33,234 nt of DNA from positions 1-33,234 of the forward strand of contig PTLB01000004.1 of NCBI GenBank assembly GCA_002938255.1, given 5' to 3'. This document shows positions 10,107 through 20,397 of the stretch, one piece after another; within the stretch, counting starts at the first letter, position 1; each line of letters starts with the position of its first letter. The notes beneath the pieces were generated by a model, which had not been told where the DNA came from, searched no databases, and saw only the letters and a program-made list of their open reading frames with translations. This DNA is from Alphaproteobacteria bacterium MarineAlpha5_Bin3 (GTDB lineage Bacteria > Pseudomonadota > Alphaproteobacteria > HIMB59 > GCA-002718135). The translations under genes were made by a program, and so were the position numbers.

Positions 10107-11085
10107 TAACTACCTTGGCATCCGATAAATCAATTCCAAATGAACGTTGATAATACTCTTCAATTATTGATCTTTCCAATTCATCACATCTGTTTAAGAA
10201 TGCTAATTTAAATGAATATTCAATATCATTGAATAACAAATAATTCTCAGCCCATGTTATTACAGTTCTTGGACTCATTACAGTAGAAATATCACCATTA
10301 ATAAAACCAGAACGAGTCAAATCAGCCGTACTAACCATACAGCGAATAATTTCCTTACCTTCTTTATTATTAAGTTTTTTATTTTTACTTAAAACAATCC
10401 CCTCTTCTTCTATGTTGTTTAAATAATTTAAGGTTGTAACAATATTCCATCTATCCATTTGACCTTGATTTATTTGTTGCGTGCCGGGATAAAGACCTGA
10501 AGTATCACCTAGTCCAACAGTATTAGCTGTAGCAAACAACCGAAAAAATCTGTTTGGATTAATTATTCTGGATTGATCAAGTAAAGTTAATTTACTGTCT
10601 GACTCTAAAATTCGTTGGATAACAAACATCACATCAGGACGTCCTGCATCATATTCGTCAAAAACCAATGCCACCGGATTTTGGTAAGCCCAAGGTAGCA
10701 TACCTTCTTGAAATTCAGTTATTTGTTTTCCATCCCTAATAACGATTGAATCTTTTCCAATAAGATCAATTCGGCTAATATGACTATCAAGATTAATACG
10801 TACACATGACCAATTTAATCTTGCTGCGACTTGTTCTATGTGAGTTGATTTTCCGGTACCATGATATCCTTGTATGATAACTCTTCTGTTATCTGCAAAG
10901 CCTGCCAATATAGCTCGTGTTGTTTCTGGATCAAATTTATAATCTTTATCAATTATAGGAACATGATCATTTTTTGACTTGAATCCACACACCTTAAAAG
11001 GACATTCTATTCCAAATATTTCTTTTGTATTTATTTCCTGATCAGGAACTATACTTAAATCAATATTTTTTTTCGTATCATTCAT
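10093..11085 (-). CDS. cobS: CobS-type cobaltochelatase AAA+ ATPase subunit (MoxR-like)
   Basis: Walker [21 protein letters not shown], Walker [57 protein letters not shown]. Confidence 0.93.
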   Translation of the reverse strand: MNDTKKNIDLSIVPDQEINTKEIFGIECPFKVCGFKSKNDHVPIIDKDYKFDPETTRAILAGFADNRRVIIQGYHGTGKSTHIEQVAARLNWSCVRINLDSHISRIDLIGKDSIVIRDGKQITEFQEGMLPWAYQNPVALVFDEYDAGRPDVMFVIQRILESDSKLTLLDQSRIINPNRFFRLFATANTVGLGDTSGLYPGTQQINQGQMDRWNIVTTLNYLNNIEEEGIVLSKNKKLNNKEGKEIIRCMVSTADLTRSGFINGDISTVMSPRTVITWAENYLLFNDIEYSFKLAFLNRCDELERSIIEEYYQRSFGIDLSDAKVVNVGE

Positions 11086-11668
11086 TTCTTAAAAATTTTT
11101 TTAATAAGGTTTTATATGCTTCTGTAATTTCTTTGAATTTTCTTTCTGCGTTTTTATTATCATCATTTACATCAGGGTGAAAAATTTTCACTAGTTTTTT
11201 ATATCTTTTTTTAATTTCATCAACTGAAATAGGCATTTTTAGTTCTAATATATTTAGGCTTTTGTGCTCCTCATTTGTTATATTTTCATCTACTAATTTA
11301 TTTCTTAAGAAATCATGGATTTCTTTTTCTTTTTCAAAAAGACTGTAATCATACATTAAGAATTCCTTTAATTGATCCATTACTTTGGCTGGATTCCCCT
11401 TTAATGGCCATGAAGGCCTATCCCAGACTGTGTCTTTGCGAATAGATAATTCTATTTGATCCACACTGAGGCCTTTATAAAAATCCCATGATTTATTGTA
11501 TTTAGTGACATGCTTTAAACAAAAAAAATAATAATTGTTCAAATTAGACCTTGATTTTGGCGCTCTATAATCCCCTTTGTCTTCACAAGCTTCTTTATCA
11601 CATAAACGTATTTGGTGGTTTTCCCATGAAAGGTTATTTTTTGCTATATCATATTTAAATCTAGTCAT
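11078..11668 (-). CDS. DnaJ-domain protein
   Basis: C-terminal J domain with [45 protein letters not shown]. Confidence 0.9.
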   Translation of the reverse strand: MTRFKYDIAKNNLSWENHQIRLCDKEACEDKGDYRAPKSRSNLNNYYFFCLKHVTKYNKSWDFYKGLSVDQIELSIRKDTVWDRPSWPLKGNPAKVMDQLKEFLMYDYSLFEKEKEIHDFLRNKLVDENITNEEHKSLNILELKMPISVDEIKKRYKKLVKIFHPDVNDDNKNAERKFKEITEAYKTLLKKFLRNE

Positions 11669-11691
11669 TTATTTTGTATATACCATAAAAT

Positions 11692-11949
11692 ATGAATCGA
11701 AAAAAAAGAATTGAATCTTTACTTTTAAAAAATTTTATTAATTGGAAATTTACAGTTATTGATAATTCTGCTCAACATAGTGGGCACAATAATTTTGATG
11801 GTACCCAAGAAACCCATTTTTGTATAATTATAAAAAAGCCTTTTAGTTCTAAAGATAATAGAATATCAATTCATAGAAAAATATATAAGTTACTAAAAGA
11901 TGATTTCCAGAATGGGTTGCATGCCTTAGAAATAAAAATTGCTAATTAA
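11692..11949 (+). CDS. bolA: BolA-family protein
   Basis: 85 aa: ESLLLKNF…TVIDNSAQHSGHNNFDGTQETHFCIIIKKPF…HRKIYKLLKDDFQNGLHALEIKI. Confidence 0.9.
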   Translation: MNRKKRIESLLLKNFINWKFTVIDNSAQHSGHNNFDGTQETHFCIIIKKPFSSKDNRISIHRKIYKLLKDDFQNGLHALEIKIAN

Positions 11950-13198
11950 TTTGAGAAATTTCTACTCGTAATATTTGTTTTCGTGAGTGCGAGATAACTT
12001 TATAATTGAAATATTTATCATTTATTATTTCACCATATAAAGGTATTTTCTTGGCCAAATCCATGATATATCCCCCGATAGTTGAAGACTCAATGTTCGG
12101 CAACTCAAGATTAAATTTCTTATATAGATCCTTTACATTTTGATTACCTTCAGCAATTATTTTATTCTGACTATTTAGTTTAAATTGTTGCTGGGGCGTG
12201 TCTATTTCGTCAACAATTTCACCAACAATTTCTTCTATGATATCTTCCAGAGAAATTACGCCCAATAATTCCCCATATTCATCAACAACGAAAGACAAAT
12301 GCTCTCTTTGTTTTTTGAATTCAACTAATTGATCCAATAAATTTGTGGATTCAGGAATAAACCAAGGCTTGCTAAGCTTATCTAGAATAATTTTTCTGTC
12401 ATTTTGATAGTTATTTATATTAATATCTAGAGATCTAATATTAAGAAGTCCTATAATATTTTCAGGATTATTTTTCCAAAATGGTATGCGCGTAAATTTT
12501 GAAAGATTAATTTTTTTTATTATTTCATCTAACCCTAAATTAATATCAATAGAGTAAATATTTTTTCTATGGGTAAAAACCTCTTCTACTATTGTATCAT
12601 TTAATTTTAAAATACTTTGAAGCATCTCTTTCTCATGTTCAGAATCTGGGTTAGAGGTTTGATACAAATCAATAACCCCTTGTAATTCCTCCTCTGATTG
12701 TTCATCAGAGTCTGTTAAATCCTTTTGATCTTTATTTCTAATAATCAAGTTTACAATTTTGTTAATTAAAAAAACGAAAGGTAGTAATATTTTGTTTAGA
12801 TAATAAATTGTAGGGGCAATTATTAGCGCGGTTCTTGTGGGTTTGTTTATGGAATATGTCTTAGGCAATACTTCTGCAAAAATAACTAAAAGAAATGTCA
12901 TCAAAAGAGTTGCATAAAATATTCCAGTTAGCCCAAATAGGTCGTAAAAAAAAGCAGTTGCCAATGATGAGGCTAAAATATTAACAAGATTATTTGAGAG
13001 AAGGAGAGATGAGATAATGCTATCTTTGTCATCGATAATCATTTTGACATATTTGGCTTTCTGATTACCTTTTTTAATTTTTGAAATTATTCTTGCTTCG
13101 GAGGTAGCGGTTATTGCTGTTTCAGAACCCGATAAAAATCCTGAAACTAAGATTAATAAAATAATTACTATAAGTAATAATAAATTTAGAAATGTCAT
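11942..13198 (-). CDS. HlyC/CorC-family transporter (DUF21 + CBS pair + CorC C-terminal domain)
   Basis: LVSGFLSGSETAITATSEARI, FAEVLPKTYSI, LSFVVDEYGELLGVISLEDIIEEIVGEIVDE. Confidence 0.92.
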   Translation of the reverse strand: MTFLNLLLLIVIILLILVSGFLSGSETAITATSEARIISKIKKGNQKAKYVKMIIDDKDSIISSLLLSNNLVNILASSLATAFFYDLFGLTGIFYATLLMTFLLVIFAEVLPKTYSINKPTRTALIIAPTIYYLNKILLPFVFLINKIVNLIIRNKDQKDLTDSDEQSEEELQGVIDLYQTSNPDSEHEKEMLQSILKLNDTIVEEVFTHRKNIYSIDINLGLDEIIKKINLSKFTRIPFWKNNPENIIGLLNIRSLDININNYQNDRKIILDKLSKPWFIPESTNLLDQLVEFKKQREHLSFVVDEYGELLGVISLEDIIEEIVGEIVDEIDTPQQQFKLNSQNKIIAEGNQNVKDLYKKFNLELPNIESSTIGGYIMDLAKKIPLYGEIINDKYFNYKVISHSRKQILRVEISQIN

Positions 13199-13205
13199 TT
13201 GAGTT

Positions 13206-14273
13206 TTAATTTAATAATTTTTTAATTCTTTCTTTATCTAATCCGCGTTCAAAATATGCTTGACCAATTTTTTTAAGTAGAACTAGATTAATTTTTTCTT
13301 CTGTATTTTTCTTATCAGATTGCATTAGCTTATAAATTTTATTTGAATTAATTCTTTTATCATGATGAGGTAAGCCAATTATTTTTAGATGACCAACTAT
13401 CTTATTGTATTCAAATTCTGTTATGTTTTTTATCTTGTAAGAAATCTTTGCCGCAAAAGCCATTCCAATAGAAATTGCTTCACCATGTGTGAGCGTTGTA
13501 TTGTAATTATTCATTGTTTCTAAGGCATGCCCAAAAGTATGCCCAAAATTTAACATTGCTCTTGAAGAAGGATTTATTAGGGTTTCTTTTTCATCAAGAT
13601 GAACAAATTTAGCCTTGATTCTAATACTTTTGACAATAGCTTTCGTGATATATTTTTTATCAAGATCAAGTATGTTGCGGTGGCATTTAATTAGCCATTT
13701 ATAAAAAGCTTTATCATTTATTAGAGAGTGCTTTAAGATTTCTGCATAACCGGATTTTAATTCTCTTTTAGATAAAGAATATAATACTTTTGGATCAATA
13801 ATTACTTTATCAGGTTGAAAGAAGGTGCCTATTAGGTTTTTTCCATTTGGGGTGTTGATGCCATTTTTACCCCCAATAGAACTGTCTACTTGAGACAATA
13901 ATGTAGTGGGGACTAATACAAATCTTATTCCTCGCAAAATAGTACTAGCAACAAAACTGGATAAGTCACCAACTGTTCCACCACCAATAGCTATTAAGGT
14001 TGAGGACCGATCAATTTTTAATTTTAAAAGGAGTGAAATTATTTTCCAATAATAATTGATTGATTTAATTTTTTCAGAGCCATTAATTTTTATTATATTA
14101 ATGTTTTTATTTATTTCTAATTTCTTCAAAATATATTTAACTTTTTTATCAATTATTATGAAAATCTTTTTTTTAGACTTTTTTTCAATTTTAATGAATG
14201 GGATAATTGAATTCTCTTCAACTACGATAGAGTAGTTTTTGTTTTGAGTTTTAATTTGAATTATATTTTTCAT
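13206..14273 (-). CDS. aroB: 3-dehydroquinate synthase
   Basis: AIGGGTVGDLSSFVASTILRGIRFVLVPTTLLSQVDSSIGGKNGIN, KSGYAEILKHSLI, LNFGHTFGHALE, THGEAISIGM. Confidence 0.96.
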   Translation of the reverse strand: MKNIIQIKTQNKNYSIVVEENSIIPFIKIEKKSKKKIFIIIDKKVKYILKKLEINKNINIIKINGSEKIKSINYYWKIISLLLKLKIDRSSTLIAIGGGTVGDLSSFVASTILRGIRFVLVPTTLLSQVDSSIGGKNGINTPNGKNLIGTFFQPDKVIIDPKVLYSLSKRELKSGYAEILKHSLINDKAFYKWLIKCHRNILDLDKKYITKAIVKSIRIKAKFVHLDEKETLINPSSRAMLNFGHTFGHALETMNNYNTTLTHGEAISIGMAFAAKISYKIKNITEFEYNKIVGHLKIIGLPHHDKRINSNKIYKLMQSDKKNTEEKINLVLLKKIGQAYFERGLDKERIKKLLN

Positions 14274-14817
14274 AAAATTCTATATACTTTTTTCTAAATT
14301 CAGCAAGTGCATCAGTTATGGTAAGATGATTCTTTAAAGTTATATCTGCTAATAAATAAAATTTCCGCCTAATAGCATCTAATTCTTTAATTTTTTCTTC
14401 TATATTTGTATCATTTATTAAAGGTCTGCGCTTGGATTTTATTAGTCTTTTTGAAAGAATAGCAAAATCTACATCTAAGAATACAGTTAAAAAATTACCT
14501 TTTAAAGCCTTTCTTATTTTTGGGCTTAATATAGATCCGCCTCCCAATGATAAAACTAATTTTTTTTGATAAATTGTTTCTAAAATCACATTTTCTTCAA
14601 TTAATCTAAAATAAGACTCACCCTTAGTTTGAAAAATTTCATTAATTGTTTTATTTGATTTTTTTTCTATTAATTTATCGCTGTCAACATGATTAAAATT
14701 GAGTTGTTTTGATATTAATTTTCCTAATACAGATTTGCCTGAGCCCATATGGCCCATTAAAGCTATATTTTTTTTTTGCTTATCCATGATATTTTTCGCT
14801 AATTTGTCAAGTTTCAT
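14251..14817 (-). CDS. aroK: Shikimate kinase
   Basis: P-loop MGHMGSGKSVLGKL, DSDKLIEKKSNKTINEIF, GESYFRLIEE, LSLGGGSI, RPLI. Confidence 0.95.
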   Translation of the reverse strand: MKLDKLAKNIMDKQKKNIALMGHMGSGKSVLGKLISKQLNFNHVDSDKLIEKKSNKTINEIFQTKGESYFRLIEENVILETIYQKKLVLSLGGGSILSPKIRKALKGNFLTVFLDVDFAILSKRLIKSKRRPLINDTNIEEKIKELDAIRRKFYLLADITLKNHLTITDALAEFRKKYIEFYEKYNSN

Positions 14818-14909
14818 ATTTGTGACAATATTCTAACTGATTAAAAAAAACTTAAAAATTATTGAATAAACTATATTAAGCTATTTTATCATTTATTGCA
14901 TAACCTTAT

Positions 14910-15038
14910 ATGAAAAAAATCTATTTAATATTATTTACTATAGTAATTGTAATTTTTCTTTTAATTGGACTATATTTTGTTAAGATACCTTCGCCTTCCA
15001 AATTAATATTTGAAAAGTATAAATTGATTATAAAATGA
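14910..15038 (+). CDS. 42-aa single-pass membrane protein (not in the supplied ORF track)
   Basis: MKKIYLILFTIVIVIFLLIGLYFVKIPSPSKLIFEKYKLIIK*; stop overlaps the next start as ATGA at 15035-15038. Confidence 0.6.
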   Translation: MKKIYLILFTIVIVIFLLIGLYFVKIPSPSKLIFEKYKLIIK

Positions 15039-16912
15039 AAATTTGGCTATTTATAATTATTTGCTTTTTATTTAGCAATAGTGTTTTTACAAGTGAAATT
15101 ACAATCATTAAACTTCACAATCAGTCAATTGATCAAGCTCTTTTAAATAATTTAGAAGAATCACAAGAAGATTCTGAATTAAATGAAGTAAATATTTTGG
15201 ACAATAATATCGATCAGGAAAGTGATGGCAATGTAGAAGAAAACTATGATGATGCTAATGTAGAAGAAAGTGATCTTGATACTAATGTAGAAGAAAATGA
15301 TAATGAAGCTAAAATAACTATTTCTGATGAAAACTTGTCAACTGTAAATGAAGTTATTTTACTTCCTGATCTTTGGAAAAAAACAAATGAAGAAGATTTA
15401 AATTTTTTATTGGATAATATAACTGATATTAATTCTCCTACTTTAAGATATGAATTATTATCACTGTTAAATATTGATAATCTTCCTCCAAAAAATTTGG
15501 ATAAAGTTGATTTTGAAAATCTAGTTATTCGTAGTCTTCTAAAATTTGGTGATAGAGATAAAGCTTATAAAATCTTTAATACATTCTCAGACCCAGAAAG
15601 TACTAAATACAATCTTTTTTATAAGAAATTTGAGCTTAATTATTTATTATCAACTTATAATCTTAGTGAGGCATGTGATTTTCGAAATAATTTTAAAAAC
15701 ACAGATTTAACAAGTAATAATAATTATTTTCTTAAAATTGATATTTTTTGTCTTATTCTTGAAGAAAACTTTAATGAAGCTAACTTGTTAAACGCACTAT
15801 TACAAGAAACTGGAAATATAAATGATGACTACTTTCAATATCTTTATGATAAACTTAATCAACCTAATTTAGAGGATTCAGATCCCAATAGTTTTGAAAT
15901 TAATGAAAAGGAAATTTTTTTATATAGTGCAATGCATAGAGTAGGGAATATAGCTTTAAGTCAAAAGCTTCTTCAATTAGATCCAATTAATTTATCAATG
16001 CCAATTATTTTAAGTAGCTCAACTGATATTGAATTGCGCTTAAAAGCTGCTCATGCTGCATACAACAATGGCATTCTTAAAATTGATAGTTTGGCAGCTT
16101 TATACCAAATCGTTGATTTTAGCTCTGAAGAATTAAACGATCCATCAAGTGTTGTATCAATAACTAATGGTAATATTGAGATGGGGATGGCTTATTATTA
16201 TCAATTGAGTAATATTCAACTGTTGCCAGTTAATAGATTAGAAGCAATTTTGAGTTTCTGGAAATTTGCAGAAAAAAATAATTTAGAGTTAATAGCATAT
16301 TCATTATCACAAAAGGGTCTTGATACAATTGAACCTTCTAATGAATTATCTAAATACGGAGCTGAAGTTGTTAAAGCGTATGTGCGTAGTGGCAATATCG
16401 ATAAGGCTGAAAAATGGTTATTATTTTCGGAAAATTATTCTGAAGATTTAACAAATTTACACAAACTACAATCAGCAGTATTATTATTAAATTTATTTAA
16501 AGTTGATGAATCATCACAATTTATTGATATTTTGTTAAAAAATTTACAAAACATGGAAAAGATTTCTATCAATAATAATGATCAAACCAATGCTCTTAAA
16601 AATGAAATACTATTTGTGGTATTTTCTCTTTTGAATAATAGAGATCAAAATCCTTTTAATTTGAATAGAAAAGTTGATGAACCAAGGTTCATACCTTCTG
16701 CATATATAATGAATAATATAAGAGATTGTATTAAAAATAATAATCATGCGGAATTATTATTATCAATTCTTGTATCTCTTGACGGTAAAAATTGGGCTGA
16801 ACTTCATCCTGAACATTTACGTTTGATTATAATTGCACTTGAAGAGTATAAAGATGGCTTTCTTTTAAATGATATTATCATGGAAATTTTAGAACAAAAT
16901 AAAATTATTTAA
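15035..16912 (+). CDS. Secreted helical-repeat (TPR-like) hypothetical protein
   Basis: 625 aa; signal peptide MKIWLFIIICFLFSNSVFTSE; acidic repeat segment followed by a mostly helical body. No specific family recognised. Confidence 0.6.
   Translation: MKIWLFIIICFLFSNSVFTSEITIIKLHNQSIDQALLNNLEESQEDSELNEVNILDNNIDQESDGNVEENYDDANVEESDLDTNVEENDNEAKITISDENLSTVNEVILLPDLWKKTNEEDLNFLLDNITDINSPTLRYELLSLLNIDNLPPKNLDKVDFENLVIRSLLKFGDRDKAYKIFNTFSDPESTKYNLFYKKFELNYLLSTYNLSEACDFRNNFKNTDLTSNNNYFLKIDIFCLILEENFNEANLLNALLQETGNINDDYFQYLYDKLNQPNLEDSDPNSFEINEKEIFLYSAMHRVGNIALSQKLLQLDPINLSMPIILSSSTDIELRLKAAHAAYNNGILKIDSLAALYQIVDFSSEELNDPSSVVSITNGNIEMGMAYYYQLSNIQLLPVNRLEAILSFWKFAEKNNLELIAYSLSQKGLDTIEPSNELSKYGAEVVKAYVRSGNIDKAEKWLLFSENYSEDLTNLHKLQSAVLLLNLFKVDESSQFIDILLKNLQNMEKISINNNDQTNALKNEILFVVFSLLNNRDQNPFNLNRKVDEPRFIPSAYIMNNIRDCIKNNNHAELLLSILVSLDGKNWAELHPEHLRLIIIALEEYKDGFLLNDIIMEILEQNKII
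15230..15310 (+). repeat. 27-bp tandem repeat, 3 units, encoding NVEENYDDA/NVEESDLDT/NVEENDNEA
   Basis: AATGTAGAAGAA recurs at 15230, 15257 and 15284 with exact 27-nt spacing, in frame. Confidence 0.85.
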
Positions 16913-17853
16913 TGATTAAATATTTTGATTTCGAAAAAGCTGTTGAACAGATAGACAACAAGATCAAAGAGTTACAAGATAGTGATGATGCCGAGAATAG
17001 TAAGACAATTGATAAATTAAATATAGAAAAAAAAAATATTATTACAAAAATTTATTCCAATTTAAATTCATGGCAAAAAGTTCAAATTGCCAGACATCCT
17101 GATAGACCACATACCACAGATTATATTAACAATATTTTCTCTAATTTTATTCCTTTGTCTGGAGACAAAAAATTTGGTGAAGATCCTGCTATTGTTTGTG
17201 GAATGGGAAAAATATTAGATCAATCTGTTTTAATAATAGGTAATGAAAAAGGAAGTTCAATGGAAACTCGTATCAGACATAATTTTGGAATGGCAAAACC
17301 TGAAGGCTATCGAAAGGCTCAACGCATTATGTATTTGGCAGAGAAGCTTAATCTTCCCATAGTTACTTTTGTTGATACGGCTGGAGCTTTTCCAGGCAAA
17401 GAAGCTGAAGAACGAGGACAGTCAGAGTCTATTGCTTCTTCAATTGCTACATGTTTAAAAGTGAAAACACCTATAATAACTGTAATTATTGGTGAAGGAG
17501 GGTCAGGGGGAGCTATTGCAATAGCAACTGCAGATAAAATTCTTATGTTGGAAAATTCAATATATTCAGTAATTTCACCGGAAGGATGTTCTTCTATATT
17601 ATGGCGCAGTCCTGATTTTGTTCGACAAGCAGCAGAAGCATTAAAATTAACAGCTGATGACTGCTTAGGTTTAGGTATTGTTGATGAGATAATTCCAGAA
17701 GTAGCTGGAGGGGCACATAGATTTGCTAATCAACAAATTGAAATCGTTAAGAAAATTATTTTAAAAAAATTAAACGCATTAAAAGGTATTTCTCTTGATA
17801 ATTTGGTTTTAAAACGTAATGAAAAATTTTTGAATATTACTTCAAATAATTAA
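16912..17853 (+). CDS. accA: Acetyl-CoA carboxylase carboxyltransferase subunit alpha
   Basis: [81 protein letters not shown]. Confidence 0.97.
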   Translation: MIKYFDFEKAVEQIDNKIKELQDSDDAENSKTIDKLNIEKKNIITKIYSNLNSWQKVQIARHPDRPHTTDYINNIFSNFIPLSGDKKFGEDPAIVCGMGKILDQSVLIIGNEKGSSMETRIRHNFGMAKPEGYRKAQRIMYLAEKLNLPIVTFVDTAGAFPGKEAEERGQSESIASSIATCLKVKTPIITVIIGEGGSGGAIAIATADKILMLENSIYSVISPEGCSSILWRSPDFVRQAAEALKLTADDCLGLGIVDEIIPEVAGGAHRFANQQIEIVKKIILKKLNALKGISLDNLVLKRNEKFLNITSNN

Positions 17854-20372
17854 TTACCATGACAAGTTTTGTATTTCTTACCTGAGCCACAAGGGCATGG
17901 CTCATTGCGACCTATTTTTTTTGTAACAATATTTTTAGGATCAATTTTTTTTACAACAGTTCTATCTTCATTGGATGCTATTAATTCCAAGTTGAAAAGT
18001 GTTTTAAGAACTTTTTCATCCTGCTCAGATAGCATTTGATTAAAATAATCAAAAGATTCTTTTTTATACTCATAAAAAGGATCCTTACCTCCCATAGCCC
18101 TCAAATTAACACTACTTCTTAAAGTATCCATTGCCGCTAAGTGTTCCCTCCAATTCTTATCTATATGAAACAACATTACTCTTTTTTCTGCAAAAGCGAG
18201 CAATTCTTTAGAATATTTATTTCTTTTTTCTTCATATTTTTGATTTACTTGATCTAAAATTCTTTTTTTAATTTCTTCTTCATCTACTTCATCTTCATTA
18301 AACCAATTTTCAATTGGTAAATTAATAAAAAAAGTATCTTTGACTTTCTTTTGTAGAAGAGGAGCATTCCACTCATGGCTATATTTTTTTGGGGGTATGC
18401 ATTCCAGAATGATATCACTAACAAAATCAATAATTATATCTTGAACAATATCCGATTGATCATTGGTGGCTAAAATTTCTTTTCTGTTTTTGTAGATAAT
18501 TTTTCTTTGATCATTAAGAATATCATCAAATTTCAAAATTTGTTTTCTGATATCATAATTATGAGATTCAACTTTTTGTTGCGCCCTCTCTAAAGATTTG
18601 GTTATTAGAGAATGAGTAATGACTTCACCCTCTTTAACGCCTAGCTTAGACAAAACATTTTCAAGAGTTTTAGATCCAAAAATCCTCATCAAATCATCTT
18701 CTAATGATAGAAAAAATACACTTTCACCAATATCTCCCTGCCTTCCTGATCGTCCTCGCAATTGGTTATCAATGCGACGGCTTTCATGTCTTTCAGTGCC
18801 TATAACCAATAGACCTCCAGCTTTAATTGATATTTCTTTATTTTTTGCACTCAGATCATCATCGCCGCCTAACTTAATATCTGTTCCCCTTCCAGCCATG
18901 TTGGTAGAGATAGTGACATTACCAGGCATTCCTGCTTGTAGGATTGTTTCCGCTTCCTGATCATGGACTTTTGCATTAAGCACATTGTGTTTGATATTAT
19001 TTTTTAATAGCAGTTTGGATAAAATTTCAGAATTATCTACAGAGGTAGTGCCGATTAATATGGGTTGTTTAATTTGGTGACGTTCAAGAACTAATTGCAG
19101 GACAGCATCATATTTTTCTTTTTTTGTCATATAAATTTGATCTTCTCGATCATTGCGATTGACAGGAAGATTGGGAGGGATTTCTACAACTTGCAAATTA
19201 TAAATACCTTCAAATTCTGCAGCTTCCGTGTTTGCCGTACCCGTCATTCCACTTAATTTTTTATATGTGCGAAAAAAATTTTGATAAGTTACTGAGGCTA
19301 TCGTTTGATTTTCTCTTTGAATCACCAAACCTTCTTTTGCCTCAATGGCCTGATGTAAACCATCACCATATCTGCGGCCTTCCATTGGCCTTCCTGATAA
19401 ATCATCGATAATAACAACAGATTTATCTTTAATAATATAATCTTTATCCCTTATAAATAAATGGTGAGCTCTTAATCCCTGAATAATATTATGGTTCAGT
19501 CCCATATTATCAAGATCTTGTAATGTGCCGCCTTTTATCAAATGATTTTTCAGCAATAATCTTTCAGTAACCTCCATTCCGTTACTAGATAGAAGAACTG
19601 ATTTACTTTCTTCATTAATTTCAAAATCTTCATCTTTAAGAAATTTAACGATGGAGTTGATTTTGGGATATATATCAACGGAATTGTCAGATTGGCCAGA
19701 GATTACTAAAGGAGTGCGGGCTTCATCTATTAAAATACTATCAACCTCATCAACAATTGCAAATCCTTCTTTTTTAAAGCATAGAGATTCATAGCTATTT
19801 TTTAGATTATCACGCAAATAATCAAATCCAATTTCATTATTTGTTGCGTAAATAATATCGCAATTATATTGTTTTACTTTATCTACTTCTTCCGTTTTTG
19901 ATGTTACACAACCCACTGTTAAACCTAAAAATTTATATATTTCACCCATCCAATGGGAGTCTCTGTCTGCAAGATAATCATTAACCGTAACAATATGCAC
20001 TGGATCTCCAGATAATGAATTTAGATAGGCAGCAAGTGTAGCCACAAGTGTTTTGCCCTCACCTGTTTTCATTTCAGCAATCATTCCTTGATGCAAAATT
20101 ATTCCACCAATTAATTGCACATCAAAATGTCTTAAGCTAAGTGTTCTCTTGGAAGCCTCTCTAACGACCGCAAATACTTCAATTAAAAGATCATCAAGAG
20201 CCGATCCTTCTTTAATAAGATTTTTAAAATATTCAGTTTTGTCCTGTAACTCTTGATTTGATAAATTAATTAATTTTTCTTCAAAACTGTTTATGGACTC
20301 TATTGTTTTAGAATAAGTTTTAATCTGTCTTTTGCTAGCAGATCCAAATAGTTTGTTTACAAAATTTAACAT
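17850..20372 (-). CDS. secA: Preprotein translocase ATPase SecA
   Basis: [54 protein letters not shown]-terminal zinc motif [18 protein letters not shown]. Confidence 0.98.
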   Translation of the reverse strand: MLNFVNKLFGSASKRQIKTYSKTIESINSFEEKLINLSNQELQDKTEYFKNLIKEGSALDDLLIEVFAVVREASKRTLSLRHFDVQLIGGIILHQGMIAEMKTGEGKTLVATLAAYLNSLSGDPVHIVTVNDYLADRDSHWMGEIYKFLGLTVGCVTSKTEEVDKVKQYNCDIIYATNNEIGFDYLRDNLKNSYESLCFKKEGFAIVDEVDSILIDEARTPLVISGQSDNSVDIYPKINSIVKFLKDEDFEINEESKSVLLSSNGMEVTERLLLKNHLIKGGTLQDLDNMGLNHNIIQGLRAHHLFIRDKDYIIKDKSVVIIDDLSGRPMEGRRYGDGLHQAIEAKEGLVIQRENQTIASVTYQNFFRTYKKLSGMTGTANTEAAEFEGIYNLQVVEIPPNLPVNRNDREDQIYMTKKEKYDAVLQLVLERHQIKQPILIGTTSVDNSEILSKLLLKNNIKHNVLNAKVHDQEAETILQAGMPGNVTISTNMAGRGTDIKLGGDDDLSAKNKEISIKAGGLLVIGTERHESRRIDNQLRGRSGRQGDIGESVFFLSLEDDLMRIFGSKTLENVLSKLGVKEGEVITHSLITKSLERAQQKVESHNYDIRKQILKFDDILNDQRKIIYKNRKEILATNDQSDIVQDIIIDFVSDIILECIPPKKYSHEWNAPLLQKKVKDTFFINLPIENWFNEDEVDEEEIKKRILDQVNQKYEEKRNKYSKELLAFAEKRVMLFHIDKNWREHLAAMDTLRSSVNLRAMGGKDPFYEYKKESFDYFNQMLSEQDEKVLKTLFNLELIASNEDRTVVKKIDPKNIVTKKIGRNEPCPCGSGKKYKTCHGN

Positions 20373-20397
20373 TTTTATGATATGGGGCTGTTATCAC

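Noticed and set aside
18619-18960. 113-aa plus-strand ORF inside secA
   Set aside because: Antisense to a conserved secA segment; composition explained by the SecA reading frame.
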